Shown in pieces: positions 1-10,980 of a stretch of 64,000 nt of DNA. The translations under genes and the position numbers were made by a program. Below the pieces are notes generated by a model, which was not told where the DNA came from, did not search any database, and was given only the letters and a program-made list of their open reading frames with translations. Source of the DNA: Prorocentrum cordatum (Eukaryota; Sar; Dinophyceae; Prorocentrales; Prorocentraceae); the NCBI GenBank assembly GCA_963575745.1, contig CAUYUJ010021037.1, positions 105,001 through 169,000 on the forward strand. The letters run 5' to 3'. Position 1 is the stretch's first letter; every line of letters begins with the position of its first letter.

Positions 1-101
1 TCCTCCTCCTCCCCTCCTTCTCCTCCTCCTCCTCCTGCTCCTCCTCCTCCTCCTCCTCCCCCTGCACCTCCTCCTCCTCCTCCTCCTCCTCCTCCTTCTT
101 C
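1..101. repeat. (TCC)n polypyrimidine tract
   Basis: Imperfect TCC triplets with TTC, TGC and CCC variants run from the window edge to about base 101. The long Leu, Ser or Pro reading frames across it are products of the repeat. Confidence 0.9.
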
Positions 102-189
102 TACGCTTTATGTGCAGGTCAGACTCGAAGCGACGGGCGCGGGAGCCCTGCGGGGCATACCCCTCGTAGCGGCCCAGCGTCGACTGGGC

Positions 190-892
190 GCATCGTTGGG
201 AACGACGGCGCAAAGCAGCAAGTGCCTGAGGGCCGCGACGTGCTGACGACTTTGGGAAACGAGCGCGCGTACATCATGAACGAAGACGGCACTGAGCGGC
301 AGGTGACCAAGTGCTGCATTGTGCTGATAGGCTTGGAACGAGCTTAAGGACCCGATGGCAGTGAACAAGCCTGAGTACAGCATGAACGTGTGCAGCTCCA
401 CGTGGCAGGAGGCCGATGAGGGCGGCGTGCTGACAAGCTTGGGAGACAGGCTGGAGGACCTGAAGACCCTACAAAAGCGCAAATGCGCTCGGGGACGGCA
501 CTAAGTGGCAGACGACCGAGCGCGATTAGGCCGTGACAAAACTCAAGTACAGCATTGACGTAAACGGCTCCACGTGGCAGGAGAAAGAGGGCGACGACGT
601 GCTGACTGACTTTGGGGACGGGCTGGAGAATCTGAAGACGAGACACAAGCACACGATCAGCATGATCGGGGACGGTACCGAGTGGTCGAAGGCCGAGAAC
701 CGAGATGTGCTGACAGGCAGTCTGGAGGTCCCAACACCCAGGCTGAAGGACTCGAAGGCCGTGAACAAGCACGGGTACAGCGCAGGCGTGTACGGCTTCA
801 CGCTGCAGGAGACCGAGGATGGCGGCGTACTGACAGGCTTGGGAGATAGGCCGCAGGACCCGCCCAGACTACGGGAACGAACAATTACATAA
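190..892 (+). repeat. degenerate minisatellite with repeat-protein reading frame
   Basis: Degenerate units of roughly 100-115 bp follow one another. The plus-strand frame at 533-892 (119 codons) shows the pattern best: a YSxxVxGST(W/F)QE box, then a VLTxLGDRLxDLK box, alternating with a GDGTEWxxAExRDVLTG box. Equivalent boxes upstream near 230-300 and 380-470 lie in other frames with stops (for example at 347-349 and 502-504). The protein-level pattern suggests that a tandem-repeat protein was once encoded here. I recognise no domain and do not know its function. The alternative is a non-coding minisatellite with chance frames. Confidence 0.5.
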
Positions 893-1066
893 ACATAACA
901 ACTCGGAGGTCCGCGCGGATTTCCTGGATCCGCGTTCGACCACCTTCCCTGGCGCGCGGAGCGCGCCAGGGGCGGCGCTTGAGGCGCCGCCAGGGGGCCC
1001 CAGCGCCGATGCGAGAAATCCGCGCGGACCTCCGAATTTGTATGTTTAATGTCAGTGTTCGTTCCC
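873..1066 (+). mobile_element. inverted-repeat element family A, copy 1
   Basis: An element of about 194 bp with perfect 11-bp outer inverted repeats (GGGAACGAACA at 873-883, its complement at 1056-1066). A second inverted pair, CGGAGGTCCGCGCGGATTTC near 907 and its complement near 1014-1034, lies inside. The core holds two GC-rich hairpins in a row: one around CCCTGGCGCGC/GCGCGCCAGGG and one around GGCGGCGC/GGCGCCGCC. Related copies lie at 16.6, 39.5, 40.1 and 51.3 kb. It encodes nothing convincing and resembles a MITE. Confidence 0.8.
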
Positions 1067-1911
1067 CCACCGACATCCCAGAAAGGGCTCAACACTAGCT
1101 CGCCATAGACCCTGGTGGCGCCCCACGCGGCTCCACGAGACCCACGGCGTGCGTGCCCGCAGCTGGCGTCTCTAACAATCATAGAGGCCCCCTGCGACGG
1201 CCCAGCGGCGCCCTGGCAGGCATCGGATGAGGAGCCCGTGGATGAATGAGGAGAACAGGCATCGTGTCGGGAGGAAGGGGTTGGGAGGATGAAGGGTGTG
1301 AGCAATAGCATTCGGATGCAATGCACGACACCTTCGACCGCCTACGAGTAACGATATCCTCGTTTCTCCCAACCCCATCCTCCCAAGCCGATAAGTCTGA
1401 AGGCCGGCGGAACGCCAATCGTGGATTGGCCATGGACATCACCGCCGCCCTCATCAGACGAAGAATTCCACAGGGTCTGAAGCCTCCCGGGCACACTTCT
1501 TGACGAACGCCCTCGCCGCAGGCTAGAGGAAGATACAGCATGAGCATGGACTTTCCTTTCGAAGGTCAGCGCGGAGTTAGAACCGCAGAGTCTTGACCTT
1601 GGAGGGGCGCATTTTCATTTGCAGCCAAAGCGGGCGTTATGGGGGGGCGGGGGGGGAGAAGGGGGGGGGCGTACGTAACCCACTACCCCCGCCGTGTGGC
1701 TCTGGCGCCACGGCGCCTCTGCGTATCACAGCAAGCACCACCGTGCGCAGCACAGTGTGCACCGCGGCAGCCGCATTCACCACACCGCCTGCGTGCTGCG
1801 CAGAGCATATGTGCAGCACTACTGTGTTCTCCCCCCCCCACACCCTGCTGCGAGCATCATCCTGTGCGGGTGCATGCTGGACAACGAGGGCGGGGGCGCC
1901 CGACCGCTGGG
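1067..1911. other. no gene recognised
   Basis: Unassigned GC-rich sequence with G runs near 1,639-1,670 and a C run near 1,830. Short frames on both strands look like chance. Confidence 0.5.
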
Positions 1912-1936
1912 CGATGACGACGACGATAACGACGAT

Positions 1937-1967
<31 letters not shown>

Positions 1968-2098
1968 ACGGGGACGAGGACAGGCACAGGAACGACGACG
2001 ACGACGAGAACGAGGACGAGGATAATGGGGACGAGATTGAGGACGACGACGGCGAGGACAAAAACGACGACGACGATGACGATGATGATGACGACGAC
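1912..2098. repeat. (GAC)n/(GAT)n tract
   Basis: GAC and GAT triplets with GAG and AAC variants. One plus frame reads mostly Asp and Glu; the other frames read Thr/Arg or Val/Ile. I treat it as a microsatellite and not as an acidic protein. Confidence 0.85.
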
Positions 2099-2304
2099 AG
2101 ATGCCTCTGAAGGTCTGCGGCGGAAGCTTCTGGAGATCACACCGATCCTGGGCCCCAGATGGACCTGGCCGGGATCGATGCAGCCGACGGTGGCTTGCGA
2201 GTCTGCGGCCACACCCAAGCAGGAGGAGCGCGCAGGACGGGCATCCCAGGAGCCGCCCGCACAGGGGCCCAGAGCGCCGACGTCGCAGTTCGCTCCCATC
2301 GTGC

Positions 2305-2410
2305 ACTCGAGATCTCGACCCCTCCCCTGGACCGGTTCTTCATCCTGAGCCACTTGTGGATGGCATCGGGGCCTGGTGAGGGCCCTCGGAGGCCGAAGAT
2401 CGCCTGCCAC
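2305..2410 (+). repeat. dispersed repeat family C, copy 1
   Basis: It holds the family core: a GATCTCGACCCC-TCCCCTGGACCGG block, then TTCATCCTGAGCC, then a GGCC-GGTGAGGGCCCTCGGAGGCCGAA block. The same order of blocks recurs at least ten times in the window on both strands. No coding function is seen. Confidence 0.65.
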
Positions 2411-2789
2411 CTGCCGTGGTGAGCTGTGGCCAAGATGGGGGGCGACAGCAGGGGCGACTAACCCAGGGGGGGCAATACAAGTATCCAGGGGGGCAGATGG
2501 TACGTGTCATCGGCGAGGCTCCCCAGCGAATGCGCGCAGTGTCCGCGACACGGCAGTTCTACGATAAACGAAGCTCCAAGAAAACGCCCAGGGCCCAGTC
2601 CAGATTCTTGATTCGCGTGAGCGAGCTCTGGAGTCCATGGAAGTCGACTTGCTTTCTATAGGTGCATTGGCCCCCGTCTTCGCCTCCGAAACGAGACGAG
2701 GTTGGGGTGGGGGGCGCCGGCGTACAAGGGCAGCCAAAATATCGCGATTCGAGTCTGCGCGAAGCGCGAGTAAAGGCGGCCCGTATCAT

Positions 2790-2960
2790 TGATAAGGACG
2801 AGCGGCAAGGATGCAAGGGCCTTGGACGCCCAGTTTGAAGCTCTTCGAGCGGGTGCGGCCAACGGAAGTGGCCAAGGATAGATCGAGAAAGCAAGGATGC
2901 AAGTGTACCCTTGGGAGGGTTGCCAATCATGACTACGCGGGTTGACTGTAGTGCGGGAGC
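2790..2960 (+). repeat. dispersed repeat family J, copy 1
   Basis: It shares AAGGATGCAAG, a CACCCTTGGGAG-like block and the sequence GCGGGTTGACTGTA with the stretch at 21,275-21,335. It has two copies here and an unknown role. Confidence 0.5.
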
Positions 2961-3433
2961 GATATCTTTTGTGGACCAAAGGTGCCATTTAGGGGCCCCA
3001 GAGGGCCCCTGTTATGCAGCCCCCGCTGCCCCCCCACTCATCGAACCATTACGCGTCCTCCGACTGTCGCGCGGCGGGGGGTCCGCCGGGGGCGGCGGCC
3101 GCGTCACCAGAAGCAAGCCATGTCCGCAGCGCCGGAGCCGAGGCGTGGCGGCGTGACGCGCGGGGTCTCTGAGCGGCCTCCTGCTCCTGCTCCTGCTCCT
3201 CTCTGTGCGGGCTGACTGTAGCCGCGCGCCCAAGCGCCAGCCCCCTTGGGGAAGACGCTATCGCGAAGCACGAGCCGCGAGCCTTCCGCCTCTCGGGGTC
3301 GCCGCCCGGCCCCGGAGCGCCTCCCAGAAAGCGGGCCCGGGGCGAAATGTCTGCCCCCAGGGATGAGGGGTCGAGGCCCGTGCCCGCGGATCGAGCAATA
3401 CCGCCTCGCCCCAGGGACGACGAAGACGAGATC

Positions 3434-3528
3434 GAGGAGGAGGAGGAGGAGGACGAAGAGGAGGACGAAGAGGAGGACGAAGAGGAGGAGGAGGAGGAGG
3501 ACAGGGAGGAGGAGGACGAGGAGCAGCA
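3434..3528. repeat. (GGA)n purine tract
   Basis: GAG, GAC and GAA triplets on the plus strand. The long pyrimidine tract of opposite sense starts about 150 bp downstream, so the two can pair as a large imperfect inverted repeat. Confidence 0.85.
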
Positions 3529-3679
3529 GCGAAAAGCGTCGCGCCGAGCGAGCGACGCCAGCAAGTGCCGGAAGCTGCGGCTGACAAAGTGGGCGCCCCG
3601 GGCGAGCGCGTCCAGGGAGGCGGCGAAGCAGAGGACCTGCGGCGGACGCCCGTCCTCGGCCGCCTTGCTTCCATCCTCC

Positions 3680-4603
3680 TTCTTCCTGCAAGTCCTCCTC
3701 GTCCTCCTCCTCCTCCTGCCAAGTCGGGATTCTCCTCTGCTCCTCCTCCTCCTCCGCCTCCTCCTCCTTCTCCTTCTCTTCACCCTCCTCCCCCTCCTCC
3801 TCCTTCTCCTCCTCCTTCTCGTCCTCATTCTCATCCTCCTCCTCCTCATCCTCCTCCTCCTCCTCCTCCTCCTCCTCCTCCCTCCTCCTCCTCCTCCTCC
3901 TACACATCATCATCTTGTTTACTCCTCCGGCCCTCCGCCTTCTAGACCAGTGTCTCTGCTCCGCATCCTGCTCCACGCGATCTCCTAATCCTCCTCCTCT
4001 CCTTCTCCTCCTCCTCCTCCTCCTCCTCCTCCTTCTCCTTCTCCTCCTCCTTCTACTCCTCCTCCTTCTCCCCCCCCTTCCTCGTCCTGCTCTCCTCCTC
4101 CTCCTCCCTCCTCCTCCTCCTCCTCCTCCTCCTCCTCCTCCTCCTTCTCCTTCTCCTCTCCTCCTCCTCCTCCTCATTCCTTCCGCCATCTCCTCCTACT
4201 CCTTCCTTTCTTCCTCATCCTCATCTTCCTATTCGTCCTTCTCCTCCTTTTCCTCCTCCTCGTCCTCCTCCTCCTCCTCCTCCTCATTCTCCTCCTGCTG
4301 CTCCTCCTTCTATCTTCCTCCTCCTCCTCCTCCTCATTGTCCTCCTCCTCCTCCGTCCTCCCTCCTCCTCGGGCTTCTACTCCTCTTCACTCCTCCATCC
4401 CCTCCTCCTCCTCCTCCTCCTCCTCCTCCTCCTCCTCCTCGTCATGTTCCTCCACCTCCTCCTCCTCCTCCTCATCCTCCTCAACCTCTTCCTCCTTCCT
4501 CCTCCTTCCTCCACCTCATCCATATTCGTCGTCGTCCTCCTCCTCCACCTCCACCTCCTCTTCCTCATCATCATCATCCTCATTCTCAGCAGAAGCATTC
4601 GTG

Positions 4604-4695
<92 letters not shown>

Positions 4696-4704
4696 TTCAT
4701 GATC

Positions 4705-4736
<32 letters not shown>

Positions 4737-4754
4737 CATCAACATCATCATCAA

Positions 4755-4792
<38 letters not shown>

Positions 4793-4979
4793 GCATCATC
4801 AACATAAACATTATCATCAGTACCATATCTTCATCATCATCATCAGCATCATCATCATTAACATTAGCCTCATCATCATCGTCAGAATCGTCAGAACCGT
4901 CATCATCATCATCATCATCATCGTCATCATCATCATCATCATCATCATCAGCATCATCATCATCATCATCTTCATGATC

Positions 4980-5011
<32 letters not shown>

Positions 5012-5642
5012 ATTCGTCGTCATCGTCATCATCGCAATCATACTCATCACCTTCAGCATCATCACCATCATAATCCGAATCATCCTCATCATAATTCCTC
5101 AGCGTCCTGCTTCTCCTTCCTCCTACTCGTCCTCCGTCGTACCGCTCCTCATCACTCCTCCTTCGGCCGTCTCCTCCTTCTCATCCTCCTAATCCTCCTC
5201 ATCATCATCATAATCATTCCTCGTGATCGTCCTCCTCATCATCATCAGCACCAGCATCACCATCATCAGCATCATCACCACCACCATCATCATCAGCATC
5301 ATCATCAGCAGCATCAGCATCAGCATCAGGTATCATCATCAGCAGCCGCATCATCAACATAAGCAGTATCATAATTATCAGCATCAGCAACATCAGTATC
5401 ATCATCATCATCAGCATCACCATCATCATCCTCATCATCATAGTTTCGGTATCGTTATCATCAGCAGCATCCCCCTCCTTCCGTCTCATCCTTCTCCTCC
5501 TTCTCCCTCCTCCTCCTACCTCCTCCGCCCCCTCCTCATCATCAACATCATCCTGCCTCACCATCTTCTTCCTCCTGCCCTTGCATCCTCCTCCTCAACA
5601 CCACTATCATGATCATCATCATCACCATCATCATCCTCATCC

Positions 5643-5675
<33 letters not shown>

Positions 5676-6680
5676 GCATCATCATCAGAAATGTCCTCCT
5701 GCTCCTCCTTCTCCTCAAGGGCCTCTTTTCTCCTCGGCCTCTTCACTTCTCCTACTCCTTCTCCTCCTCCTCCTCTCCCTCGTCCTCTCATCCTCCTCAT
5801 CCCCCTCCTCCTCCTACTCCTCCTCCTTTTCCTCCTCCTCCTCATCCTCCTTCTTCTCCTCCTCGGTCTCTTTCATCCGCCTCCTCCTCCTCCTCCGTCT
5901 CCTCCTCCTCCTCCGTCTCCTCCGTCTCCTCCGTCTCCTCCGTCTCCTGCTCTTTCTTCCTCCTCCTGCTCCTCCTCCTCTGCCTTACTATTCCTCCTCC
6001 GTCTCCTCCTCCTCCTCCTCCTCCCATTCTGATTCCTCCTCCTCCTCTTCCTCCTCCTCTCCCTTCCTCCATTCCTCCTCCTCCTCCTCCTCCTCCTCCT
6101 CTTTAGTCCTCCTCCCCCTCCTCATGCTCATCCTCCTAATCATCATCCTCCTCCCCCTCCTGCTCCGCCTCCTCCTCCTCCTCTTCCTTCCTCCTCCTCT
6201 ACGCCTACTCCTACTAATCCTCCTCCTGCCTCCTCCCTTCTCCAACTTATTCCCTTCGTATCCGCCGAATCCTCCTCCTCCTCCTCTTCCTCATTCCTCC
6301 TCCTCCTCATTCCTCCTCCTCCTCCTCCACATCCTCCTCCGTCATCTTCTCATCCTTTCTCCATCTCCTCCTCCACATCCTCCCTTCTCTTTAGCCCTCC
6401 TCATTCATCCTCCTCATGGTTATTCCCCCTCCTCCTTCTTCCTCCTCCTCCTCCTCCTCTTCCTCCTCCTCAGCCTCCTCCTCCTCCTTCTCCCTTTCCA
6501 CAATGTTCCCCTACACCTCCTCATCCGCCTTCATGCATCTCCTTCCTCTTCCTCGTCCACATTCATCCTCCGTCCTGTTCCTCCTCATTGTTCCTCCTTC
6601 GTCTCCGTCCCTCCTCATCCTCCTTCTCATCTTCCTTCCTTCTCCTCCATCTTCTCCGCTTCCTCCTATGTCCTCCTCCT
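3680..6680. repeat. long (TCC)n tract with (CAT)n blocks
   Basis: About 3 kb of nearly pure pyrimidine on the plus strand, with TCC/CTC triplets and scattered TTC, TCG and CCC. A run of CAT triplets is almost uninterrupted at about 4,603-4,800 and continues with variants to about 5,090. Further CAT blocks occupy 5,195-5,460 and 5,600-5,695. Polymer-like His, Ile, Ser, Leu, Pro, Arg or Glu frames on either strand are artefacts of the triplets. A tract this long can form triplex DNA or R-loops (inference). Confidence 0.95.
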
Positions 6681-7682
6681 TCCTCTATTCCTTTTCCTTG
6701 TTTATAGCTTCTCCCTGTCGCACCCCGAGCCCAACGTGTAGGGCTTGCCGGGCGTTGCGCGCCGAGACTTCCCCACCAATTATGACTCTGAAGCGTCAAA
6801 GGTGGCACCAGGTTTACATAGGGAGGGCGGGTGGTTATCAAAATGTGGCAGCGCGGCGCGCAATCGTTTTTTTTTGAACATGTGCAGAAGTTTCACGACA
6901 TGAGGGCGGGTGGCTTTCAAAATGTGGCTCTCGCCTTAGCGCAACGCACACTCGTTCAACACATTAAAAGTTTCACGGCTTGAGGGCAGATGGTCTTCAA
7001 CATGTGGCTCTCGCCGTAACGCGGCGCACATTCTTTTCAAACATTTGCAAGAGTTTCACGGGTTGAGGGCGGGTCCTTTTCAACATGTGGCTCTCGCCTT
7101 AGCGCGGCACTCATTCTGCTCTTCCTTTTCAAAATGTGGCTCTCGCCTTAGCGCGGCGCACACTCCTTTAAACACATTGCAGAAGTTTTACGGGTTGAGG
7201 GCGGTTCCTTATTGAACTGTGACTCTCGCCTTAGCGCCGCGCACATTCGTTTGCAACAAATTGTGAGGATGTCACGGATTGAGGGCGGCGCCTTTTCAAC
7301 ATGTGGCTCTCTCCTTAGCGCCGCGCGCATTCGTCTACACAATGTTCAAACGTTCTACGGAATCCCATCATCAACGTGCCAGAAATGGCGTGTTGGAAGG
7401 TTTCAGGACTATGCGGGTGCCGCAGTTACGTTGGTTCTCTGTGCTGAAGTCCCAGGTATGGCGTTCTGGTGCGGTTCGGGATCGTCAAGACGCAGCAGTC
7501 AGGTAGATCCGTGGCGTTGGAATCCCGAGAGCAACGTTTTGGCATGCTTTAGGGTCTTTAAACGGTTGTCTTCCAGCGAGACAGTACCCTCAATGGACAT
7601 GAACCGTTGCAGGGGCCTGTGCAGGGGGAGCTTGGAGGGAGGGTTTCCTCCAACTTCGTTGGTGACTCTTGGGTTTACACTG
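6681..7682. repeat. 82-bp minisatellite island inside the pyrimidine tract
   Basis: The pyrimidine tract is interrupted by about 1 kb of ordinary-complexity DNA. From about 6,800 to 7,345 it holds roughly seven degenerate units. The landmark ATGTGGCTCTCGCC or a variant appears near 6,840, 6,922, 7,002, 7,085, 7,134 (a short unit), 7,217 and 7,300, giving a usual period near 82 bp. Each unit also carries TTAGCGCGGCGCACA and GTTTCACGGGTTGAGGGCGG. No protein is evident. From 7,345 to 7,682 I see nothing recognisable. Confidence 0.8.
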
Positions 7683-8742
7683 GTCCTCCTCCTCCTCCTC
7701 CTTCCTCCTCCTCCTGAGCAACCTCATCCTCATTCCTCCTCCCGCTGCGCCCTCATCCTCCTCCGCATCCTCATCAACATCATCCTCCACCTTCCTCCCC
7801 CTTCTTCCTCCTCCTGACTCCTCCTCCTCTTCCTCCTTCGTCCTCCCTAATTCTCGTCATACGCATTCCTCGTCATACTCCTTCCTCCTCCGTCTTCCTC
7901 CTCCTCCTCCTCCGCATCCTCCTCATCCGCCGCCTCCTCCTTCCTCCTACTCTTCCTCCTCTGTTTATTTCTCCTCCTCCTCCATGTTCCTTCATCATTT
8001 TCCTCCTCCTTCCTCCTCCTTCATCCGCCTTGTCCTTCCTCCTCCTCCCCCTCATCTTCCTCCTCCTCCTCTTGCTTTCTCCTCCTCCTTCCTCCTCATC
8101 TTCCTCCTCATCCCCCCCTTCCTCAGCATCCTCATTGTTCCCCTTCTTCATCCTCTTCCTCATTCTCCTCCTCCTTCCTCTTCATTCCGCCTACCCCGTA
8201 CCTCCTTACTCCTCCTACCTCCTCCTCCTCCTCCTCCTCCTCCTCCTCCTCCTCCTCCTCCTCAACATCCCTCCTTCTTCGTTTCCTCATTTCTCATCCT
8301 TCATGTTCGTCCCTCCTTCCTCCGTTTCCTCCTTCATCATCATCGTCATCATCGTCATCATCATTCTCCTCCTCGTCATCATCATCCGCATCATCATCAG
8401 CAGCAGCATCATCATCAGCATCATCATCAGCATCATCAACATCAACATCATCATCGTCATAAACAGCATCATCATCAGCATCATCCGGTTCTCTTCCTTC
8501 CCCTCTTTCCTCCTCCTACCTCCTTATCCTCGTTGCCTCTCCGCCTCCTCCTTCCTCCTCCTTCTCCTCCTCCTCCTTCCTTCACTTCCGTCCTCATCGT
8601 CATCATGCAACCCCATTCCTGAACATTCCTCCTGCTTCCTCATCCGCCTTCTCCTCCTCATCCTCATCCTCAGTCCTCCTCCTCCCTCCTCCTCCTTCCT
8701 CCTCCTCCTCCTCCTCATCATCATCATCATCATCATCATCAA

Positions 8743-8777
<35 letters not shown>

Positions 8778-9806
8778 GCATCATCATCATCATCATGATC
8801 ATCATCATCAGCATCAGCATCAGCATCATCATCATCAGCATCATCATGCTCCCCATACTTCCTCCTATTCCTTCTCCTCCTCCTCCATCTCCTCATCGTC
8901 CTCCTCCCATCTTCCTCCTTCTCCTGCTTCTCCTCCCTGTTCCTTCATCCTACTCCTCATCTTCCTCCGTCCTCCTCCTTCATCCGCCTCCGTCTTCCTC
9001 CTCCTCCTCCTCCACCTCCTCCTGCCTCCTCTTCCTCCTCCTCCTCCTCTTCCTTCTCCTCCTCTTCCTCCTTCTCCCCGTCCTCCTCCTCCTTCCTCAC
9101 CCTCAGCATTCCTCCCCCTCCTGCTCCTCTTTCTCCTCCTCCACCTTCTTCCTCCTCCTCCTCCTCCTTCTCCCTCCTTCTCATTACCTCCTCACTCCTT
9201 CTCCCTCCTCCTCCTCCTCCTTCTCCTCCTCTTCCTCCTCTTCATCCCTCCTCCTCCCTCTCTTCCTCCTCCTCCTCCTCCTCCTCCTCTCCTCCTCCCT
9301 CCTCCTCCTCCTTCTCCCTCCTCCTTCGTCCTTTTCCTCCTCCATCCTCTTCCTCCACCTCCACCTCCTCCTCCTCCTCCTCCTGATCCTCCTTTCCTCC
9401 ACCTCCTCTTCCTCCTTCCTCCTCCTTCCCTCTCCTCCTCCAACTCTTCCTCCTTCTCCAACTCTTCCTCCTCCTCCTCCTCGTCATCATCCTCCTTCCT
9501 CCTGCTTCCCTCCTCCTCCTCCTCCTCCTCCTCCTCATCATCATCATCATCATCACTCCTCCTCCTCCTCCTCCTTCCTCCTGCTTCCTCCTCCTCCCCC
9601 TTCTCCTCCTCATCCTCCTCTTCCTCCTCCTCCTCATCCTCCTCCTCCCTCCTCCTCTTCCTCCTCCCCCTACTCTCTATCTCCTCCCTCCTCCTCCTCC
9701 TCCTCCTCCGCCTCCTCCTCCTCCTCCTCCTCCTCCTTTCTTCTCCTTCCTCCTCCTCCTCCTCCTCCTCCTCCTCCCCCTCCTCCTCCTCCTCCTGCTC
9801 CTCCGC
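7683..9806. repeat. second half of the (TCC)n tract with (CAT)n blocks
   Basis: The pyrimidine-rich tract resumes with TCC triplets and holds CAT blocks at about 8,334-8,488 and 8,720-8,850. It ends near 9,806, where mixed GC-rich DNA begins. A plus-strand frame of over 600 codons across it is a triplet artefact. Confidence 0.95.
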
Positions 9807-10483
9807 CCCTCTCCACCCTCGGCGCCGAGGGGGAAGGCTTTCGGACATGGTTGGTCCGTGCAGGCTGAGGCCGCCAGAGGCCTCCCGCGAACTCGGGGGA
9901 CCTCCGAAGGGCCTCTGGCCGTAGTTCGAGCGGGCAGGCAGCGCTCAGCCTCTCGACGGGTCGGTCGTGAGCGAGCGATCGTCGTGTTTTTCGACCTGGC
10001 AGACGAGGGAAGTGCAGCACAGCGAGAGGCGTCGGGAACTCCTGGAAGCGGGCGTCGTATCTCGTGCGCGAGAGATCCGTCGAGTCGCGTTCCTCTCGAG
10101 CCTGTGAGCCCCCCCCAGCGTGCCAGACGCTGCCATTGGCAGACACATTTGCAGCATTCGTCGGTTCACTGCTTCTCTCATCCAGTACGGAACGCACTCT
10201 TCACCGACCCTCTCACATCCCACCCACCAGCTCGCATTGCAGACCCAATCGCGCTGCCACTTCGTAAGATCGTGAAGCTGAGCCAGCACGGAAAGGAAAG
10301 AGGCTGCGCTCATCCTCCGTGGACGTCGAAGACTGCAACGAGTCCCTGACCCGACCAGACCCGGCACCCCCCAGCGAGGGCGGCCGCTGCCTTGCCCCAG
10401 ACGCCGCCGTCGCCACCGTGGAGGACCTCCCTCGCGGCCCCGCCTGGGGGGACAGGACGGTACCGATATGTCTCCTCCATACG
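9807..10483. other. no gene recognised
   Basis: Mixed-composition GC-rich DNA without a motif I can name. Overlapping frames exist on both strands, none with a clear coding signature. Confidence 0.4.
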
Positions 10484-10666
10484 ACAGGTTCGTGCCGTGC
10501 CGACTTCTACATTGACTTCTGACACCGCGAGAATCGTTCAACCTTGAACGATTGGCCGGTTCCAAAATATCAGATCATTCAACATCGACCCATTCTGGGC
10601 CGCTGGTGGCGTTCAACGCTGAGCACTGGCGGCGGGGTCGCCGCCAGTCGACACGACGAGAACCTG
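10484..10666 (+). mobile_element. inverted-repeat element family G, copy 1
   Basis: It starts with CAGGTTCGTGCCGTGCCGAC and ends with the imperfect complement GTCGACACGACGAGAACCTG. The interior has CGTTCAACCTTGAACGAT, itself palindromic, and GGCGTTCAACG. A second copy with the same order of blocks lies at 49,440-49,613. No protein is encoded. Confidence 0.65.
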
Positions 10667-10845
10667 CCGTTCTCCCCAGAACTTGGCCGGGGCGAATGCC
10701 GAGCCGAAGTTCGAGGGGAGTCCGGCCGCGGCGGCGAGAGTTCACCAGACCGAGCAGCGGCAACCGGCCAGAAGGTCGAGGGGAATCCTGCCGCGCCGGC
10801 GAGCCCAAGCCCCCGACGTCATGATTTGTGGATGACGTCATCCCT

Positions 10846-10980
10846 CAGAGGTCTCGACCCCTTCCCCTGGCGGCCCCGAGGGCCGGCAAGGGCCTCCAGG
10901 GGCCGAAAAGCAGGAAAAACCTCCCGTCATGACTTTTTTGCCATCGCCCGAGGGGGTCTGTCTCCCCAGGGCGAGCAGTG
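10846..10980 (+). repeat. dispersed repeat family C, copy 2
   Basis: It has the GAGGTCTCGACCCCTTCCCC start, the GGGCCGGCAAGGGCC middle and GGGGCCGAAAAGCAGG, followed by the family tail AACCTCCCGTCATGAC and CGAGGGGGTCTGTC. Confidence 0.65.

Noticed and set aside
3915-9868. Very long plus- and minus-strand frames of Ser, Leu, Pro, His, Ile, Arg or Glu
   Set aside because: They follow directly from TCC and CAT triplets, exist in several frames at once and have no domain.
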